A stretch of 64,000 bases of DNA from a bacterium (GTDB lineage Bacteria; Desulfobacterota; Desulfocorpusculales; Desulfocorpusculum), in assembly GCA_037481695.1 (NCBI GenBank), contig JBBFLE010000005.1:62001-126000 (forward strand). Reading direction: 5' to 3'. This document shows positions 61,131 through 64,000 of the stretch, piece after piece. The notes under the pieces were generated by a model, which searched no databases, had not been told where the DNA came from, and was given only the letters and a program-made list of their open reading frames with translations. The translations under genes were made by a program, and so were the position numbers. The stretch's first letter is position 1; every line of letters begins with the position of its first letter.

Positions 61131-62524
61131 TGTTGCATTTCCGCAACAAATTCTTCCGAGATGCCCAGGCGTTTCATCTTTCTCCACAATGTGGAGCGAT
61201 GGATGCCCAGATCCCGGGCCGCGGAGGCTATTCGGCCTCGGTGGCGCTGAAGCACACACACGATGGCCTCCTTCTCCTTTTCCCTCAGGACCATGCTTCC
61301 GGGCTTATCCACAGCAGGCACAGGACGGGAAGGGCTGCTGTGGGTAAGGTAGGTGGGTAGGTGCCTGGGCTGGATCTCCACCCCCTTGCACAGGATCATG
61401 GCATGCTCTAGGATGTTTTGCAGTTCCCGAACATTGCCTGGATAATTGTGGTCCAGCAGGATCCTCAGTGCCTTCTCTGATACTCCCCTGACCTGTTTAC
61501 CAAGCCTGCGGTTTAGCCTGTGGAGAAAATGGTCTATGAGAAGGGGGATGTCCTCCCGACGCTCCCTGAGGGGAGGGATGTCGATCCGCACCACATTCAA
61601 GCGGTAATAAAGGTCCTCCCTGAAGCGTCTGCGGGCCACCAATTCTTCCAAAACCAGGTTCGTGGCCGCCACTATCCTCACATCGGCTCGCTCTGTTCGC
61701 ACCCCACCCAGGGGCTCGTACTCTTTTCGCTCCAGCACCCGAAGGAGCTTTACCTGGGTCCCCAAGGAGAGGTCTCCCACCTCGTCCAGAAAGAGAGTTC
61801 CCCCCTCTGCCAGCTTAAATCTTCCAGGCTTGTCCGTCTTGGCATCTGTGAAGGCCCCTTTCTTGTATCCGAAGAGTTCTGATTCCAACAAGGTCTCTGG
61901 AAGGGCCCCGCAGTTGACTTTGATGAAGGGGCCCTTCTTGCGGCGGCTCAGTTGATGGATGGCCGAAGCAAAGAGCTCCTTACCAGTTCCACTTTCCCCG
62001 TGCAAGAGGACCGTAGCATCGCTGAGAGCTATGTCTGGAAGCACCTGGAAGATCCTGGAAAATGATTTACTTCGACTCACTATGTCCTGAAAACGGTAAC
62101 GGCCCGATATCTCCTCCTGGAGCTGATGGATGAGAGATAGGTCCCGAAAGGTCTCCACCGCGCCTATTACCCGTCCCTTTTGGTCTCTGATCTGGGCTGT
62201 GGAAATGCTTATGGGAACCTCCCGGTTCTCCCGGTTGAGGATATTGACTTCCAGATTGACTATGCGCTCCTGGGTCTGGGCAGTTCGTCTGAGGGGGCAG
62301 TCCTCGAAGCAGATGTTGGCCCGGAAGATCTCGTGGCAGAACTGGCCTATGGCCTCATGGCGGCTGAATCCTGTTATCTGCTCGGCCGCCCTGTTGAAGG
62401 ATGTTATACGGCCATCCTGATCCACTGTGAAGACCCCATCGGCTATGCTGTCCAGTATGAGCTGGGTCCAGCCCGGATCTGCTGCTGGATTGAGCTTTTT
62501 TTCTGGCGAGGTTCGCTCTGCCAT
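61121..62524 (-). CDS. PAS-domain sigma-54-dependent transcription activator
   Basis: 467 residues. PAS domain at about 20-140 with a Cys set (FCHEIFRANICFEDCPL), AAA+ domain (GESGTGKE near 175, GAFTDA near 223, GTLFLDEVGD) and a C-terminal Fis-type helix (RGRIASAARDLGIHRSTLWRKM). The sigma-54 contact loop has Asp in place of the last Gly, a known variant. ATG 62524 is six bases after GGAGGG. The three GTTGC-N6-GCAAC palindromes at its own promoter and 3' end suggest autoregulation and control of the NifX-Mrp unit. The PAS kinase gene next to it is a possible signalling partner, though no receiver domain is present. Confidence 0.93.
   Translation of the reverse strand: MAERTSPEKKLNPAADPGWTQLILDSIADGVFTVDQDGRITSFNRAAEQITGFSRHEAIGQFCHEIFRANICFEDCPLRRTAQTQERIVNLEVNILNRENREVPISISTAQIRDQKGRVIGAVETFRDLSLIHQLQEEISGRYRFQDIVSRSKSFSRIFQVLPDIALSDATVLLHGESGTGKELFASAIHQLSRRKKGPFIKVNCGALPETLLESELFGYKKGAFTDAKTDKPGRFKLAEGGTLFLDEVGDLSLGTQVKLLRVLERKEYEPLGGVRTERADVRIVAATNLVLEELVARRRFREDLYYRLNVVRIDIPPLRERREDIPLLIDHFLHRLNRRLGKQVRGVSEKALRILLDHNYPGNVRELQNILEHAMILCKGVEIQPRHLPTYLTHSSPSRPVPAVDKPGSMVLREKEKEAIVCVLQRHRGRIASAARDLGIHRSTLWRKMKRLGISEEFVAEMQQLH
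61132..61147. promoter_or_regulatory. GTTGC-N6-GCAAC palindrome, candidate UAS 2
   Basis: GTTGC-ATTTCC-GCAAC, 17 bases from the first copy, about 193 bases upstream of the inferred start. It lies inside the last codons of the activator (encoding part of VAEMQQLH). Confidence 0.65.
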
Positions 62525-62559
62525 GCCAATCCCTCCTGAGTATTCAACATAAGCCACAG

Positions 62560-62575
62560 GTTGCTTTTATGCAAC
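62560..62575. promoter_or_regulatory. GTTGC-N6-GCAAC palindrome at activator gene
   Basis: GTTGC-TTTTAT-GCAAC, extended by one more pair (G/C) on each side, 35 bases upstream of the activator ATG. Same dyad as the two sites near 61130; a likely autoregulatory operator. Confidence 0.6.
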
Positions 62576-62661
62576 CTGGATGGATCCTGGATCAAGCGGA
62601 TGGCAGGGCTTGCCAGTGAGGGCGCTTTTCGTGAGGTGCACTGCTCAGGGGTTATCAGGCT

Positions 62662-64000
62662 TCAGCCATTGGCTAAAGCGGAACTAACAGCAGGAAGGCT
62701 TAGACAGAACCTGGATCCACTGCCCGGTTTGGACTCAACAGAGATGCTACCCCCATGCTCGTGCACCAGCTTATGGGTAAGCATCAGACCCAGACCTGTG
62801 CCCTTTGTGCCCTTGGTGGAGAAAAACCTGTGGAAGAGCTTTTGACGGGTGGCCTGATCCATACCAATGCCATTGTCCATGACCTCAAAGAGAATCTCCC
62901 CTGCTGGCCCGGTGCCGGTTCGGAGAGTCACCTTGTGGTAGCTCTTTTTCTTGTCTTCAGCACAAGCATCCAAGGCATTGGATAGAAGGTTCACCAGGCA
63001 CGTGTGAATAGCCTTTGTGTCCATGGGGATGGGCCCGAGAGAGGGATCCAGCTCCAGGACCAGCTCTATGCCCATCCTGCTAGCTGTCTCCAAGAAGAGC
63101 CCGGCAGCCTCCTCCGCCACTTCATTGGGATTGGCGGGCTGCATCTTCGTTATGCCTACCCTTGAGTACGCAAGAAGGTCCCGCACCAGGTGGGAAATTC
63201 GATCTATGTTTCGCTCCACCATGGCCCAGCCCTTCTGTAGCAAGACCTGATCCCCTTTGGTCATGGCGGTCTGGGTGACATAAACCCCTCCCTCCAGGCC
63301 GGTCAGGATGTTCTTTATTCCATGGGCCAGGGAGGCCACGGTTTCCCCAACCAATGCCAGGCGCTCGGCCTGGAGCTTCTCCTGCTCCAGGGCTTTCAGT
63401 GGCCTCAAATCCACAGACATCTCAATCACATGGTCAACCTGGCCCCATTCGTTCATCACCGGAGCCGTGTAAACCAGGTAAGGAATCTCCTCTCCTTCAC
63501 GGGTGACGCCTCTCTCTTCGCTCCTGTGGGGGGATCCATTCTGGAAGCTCTTCTCCACGAGGCAAGCCTCACATTTTTTATCTCTGTTTTTGTACACGTG
63601 GAAACAGTAATCCCCCAGAGCTCCTCCAAAAGTCTCCCGGAAATTTCGATTGGCCTCGGCTATTCGAAAGTCTCGATTCACCACGGCTATGTAAGACGGC
63701 ACGCTCTCGAAGATGGCCTGATATTCCTTGCGGCTCCTTTCCAATTGTCTCTCGCGCTCTCGAACCCGCTCTTCCATGAGCGGGATGGACTGCGCCAAGA
63801 GCCCCAGTTCACCCCTTCCCTCCATCAGCAGTGGCTCCCCATACTGGCCTTTAGCGATACGGGCCGTTGCATCGGCCAGTTTGCGAATGGGCTTTACTAC
63901 CATCAGGAACAGTAGCATGCAGATTGCGGCTGAGGTGAGAGAGGACAAAACTGCCCATGCAATTCCAAGGGACTTAATACCCTGGCCCTCAGGCCCCTGC
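62662..64000 (-). CDS. PAS-domain membrane histidine kinase, 5' end outside window
   Basis: The frame is open to the right edge, so the N-terminus is missing. Visible part of about 445 residues: a membrane helix (LTSAAICMLLFLMVV), HAMP (KPIRKLADATARIAKGQYGE), a PAS domain with a Cys set (CFHVYKNRDKKCEACL), and the kinase core (His in ASLAHGIKNILTGLEG, N-box VNLLSNALDAC, G1 DNGIGMD, G2 GTGLGLML). It ends 138 bases before the PAS/sigma-54 activator and may act with it. Both PAS domains carry similar Cys patterns. Confidence 0.92.
   Translation of the reverse strand, partial: QGPEGQGIKSLGIAWAVLSSLTSAAICMLLFLMVVKPIRKLADATARIAKGQYGEPLLMEGRGELGLLAQSIPLMEERVRERERQLERSRKEYQAIFESVPSYIAVVNRDFRIAEANRNFRETFGGALGDYCFHVYKNRDKKCEACLVEKSFQNGSPHRSEERGVTREGEEIPYLVYTAPVMNEWGQVDHVIEMSVDLRPLKALEQEKLQAERLALVGETVASLAHGIKNILTGLEGGVYVTQTAMTKGDQVLLQKGWAMVERNIDRISHLVRDLLAYSRVGITKMQPANPNEVAEEAAGLFLETASRMGIELVLELDPSLGPIPMDTKAIHTCLVNLLSNALDACAEDKKKSYHKVTLRTGTGPAGEILFEVMDNGIGMDQATRQKLFHRFFSTKGTKGTGLGLMLTHKLVHEHGGSISVESKPGSGSRFCLSLPAVSSALANG

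Noticed and set aside
1..64000. Insertion sequences, prophage, CRISPR arrays, integrases
   Set aside because: No transposase, integrase or phage-like protein and no direct-repeat array was seen; the island's repetition is best explained by gene-set duplication.

Overview
The window is GC-rich, densely coded bacterial chromosome. No rRNA or tRNA gene, CRISPR array or insertion sequence was recognised. The gene content suggests an anaerobic member of the former Deltaproteobacteria (Desulfobacterota): many Cache-type histidine kinases, sigma-54 activators, GTP-type PEP carboxykinase, Mrp/ParA ATPases carrying ferredoxin motifs, NifX- and DUF5320-type proteins, RNase J and the ftsK-lolA-rimO order. 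The lineage is inference; no marker gene such as 16S rRNA is present.

Positions 1-34154 form one large sensory and transport island. It holds three copies of the same gene set. Each set has a TSUP (TauE/SafE) permease, a small membrane protein ending in a similar membrane segment, Cache-type or other histidine kinases, receiver-only response regulators, and a ~870-900-residue ATP-grasp/phosphohistidine protein. That last protein resembles PEP synthase, but the PEP-binding barrel is replaced by an unfamiliar ~300-residue C-terminal domain. A DASS transporter and a CBS protein lie at the left edge. Between sets two and three sits a kinase/NtrC-type pair (22636-25541), flanked by two perfect divergent sigma-54 promoters (22402-22416 minus, 25721-25735 plus). 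Each promoter has a CTTT(G)ACA-N3-TGTAAAG dyad at enhancer distance. I read this as one regulator driving a leftward operon (22260 down to 14549) and a rightward operon (25766 to 34154). The first set has instead a membrane-bound sigma-54 activator with a sensor domain (8914-11397).

Positions 34229-40395 hold two minus-strand units, each preceded by a promoter, a fluoride (crcB) aptamer and intrinsic terminators. One controls two MutS-like ATPases, a known fluoride-regulon member. The other controls a dynamin-like GTPase and a cysteine-containing protein of unknown function.

Positions 40513-53242 are mostly housekeeping: pckG, a polyprenyl diphosphate synthase, ssb, plsC, RNase J, ftsK, lolA, rimO and a DUF169-CoaE fusion. 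Positions 53652-64000 hold a metal/Fe-S cluster: a metallo-beta-lactamase fold protein, FmdB-like and other zinc-ribbon proteins, a DUF59 protein, two ParA ATPases with 2x4Fe-4S inserts, an IscU-like scaffold, a CGGC protein, three NifX-like proteins, Mrp and DUF5320. Its 3' part in the window is preceded by a near-consensus sigma-54 promoter and two GTTGC-N6-GCAAC palindromes. A PAS/sigma-54 activator follows, with a third palindrome in front of its gene, and then a PAS kinase that runs off the right edge.
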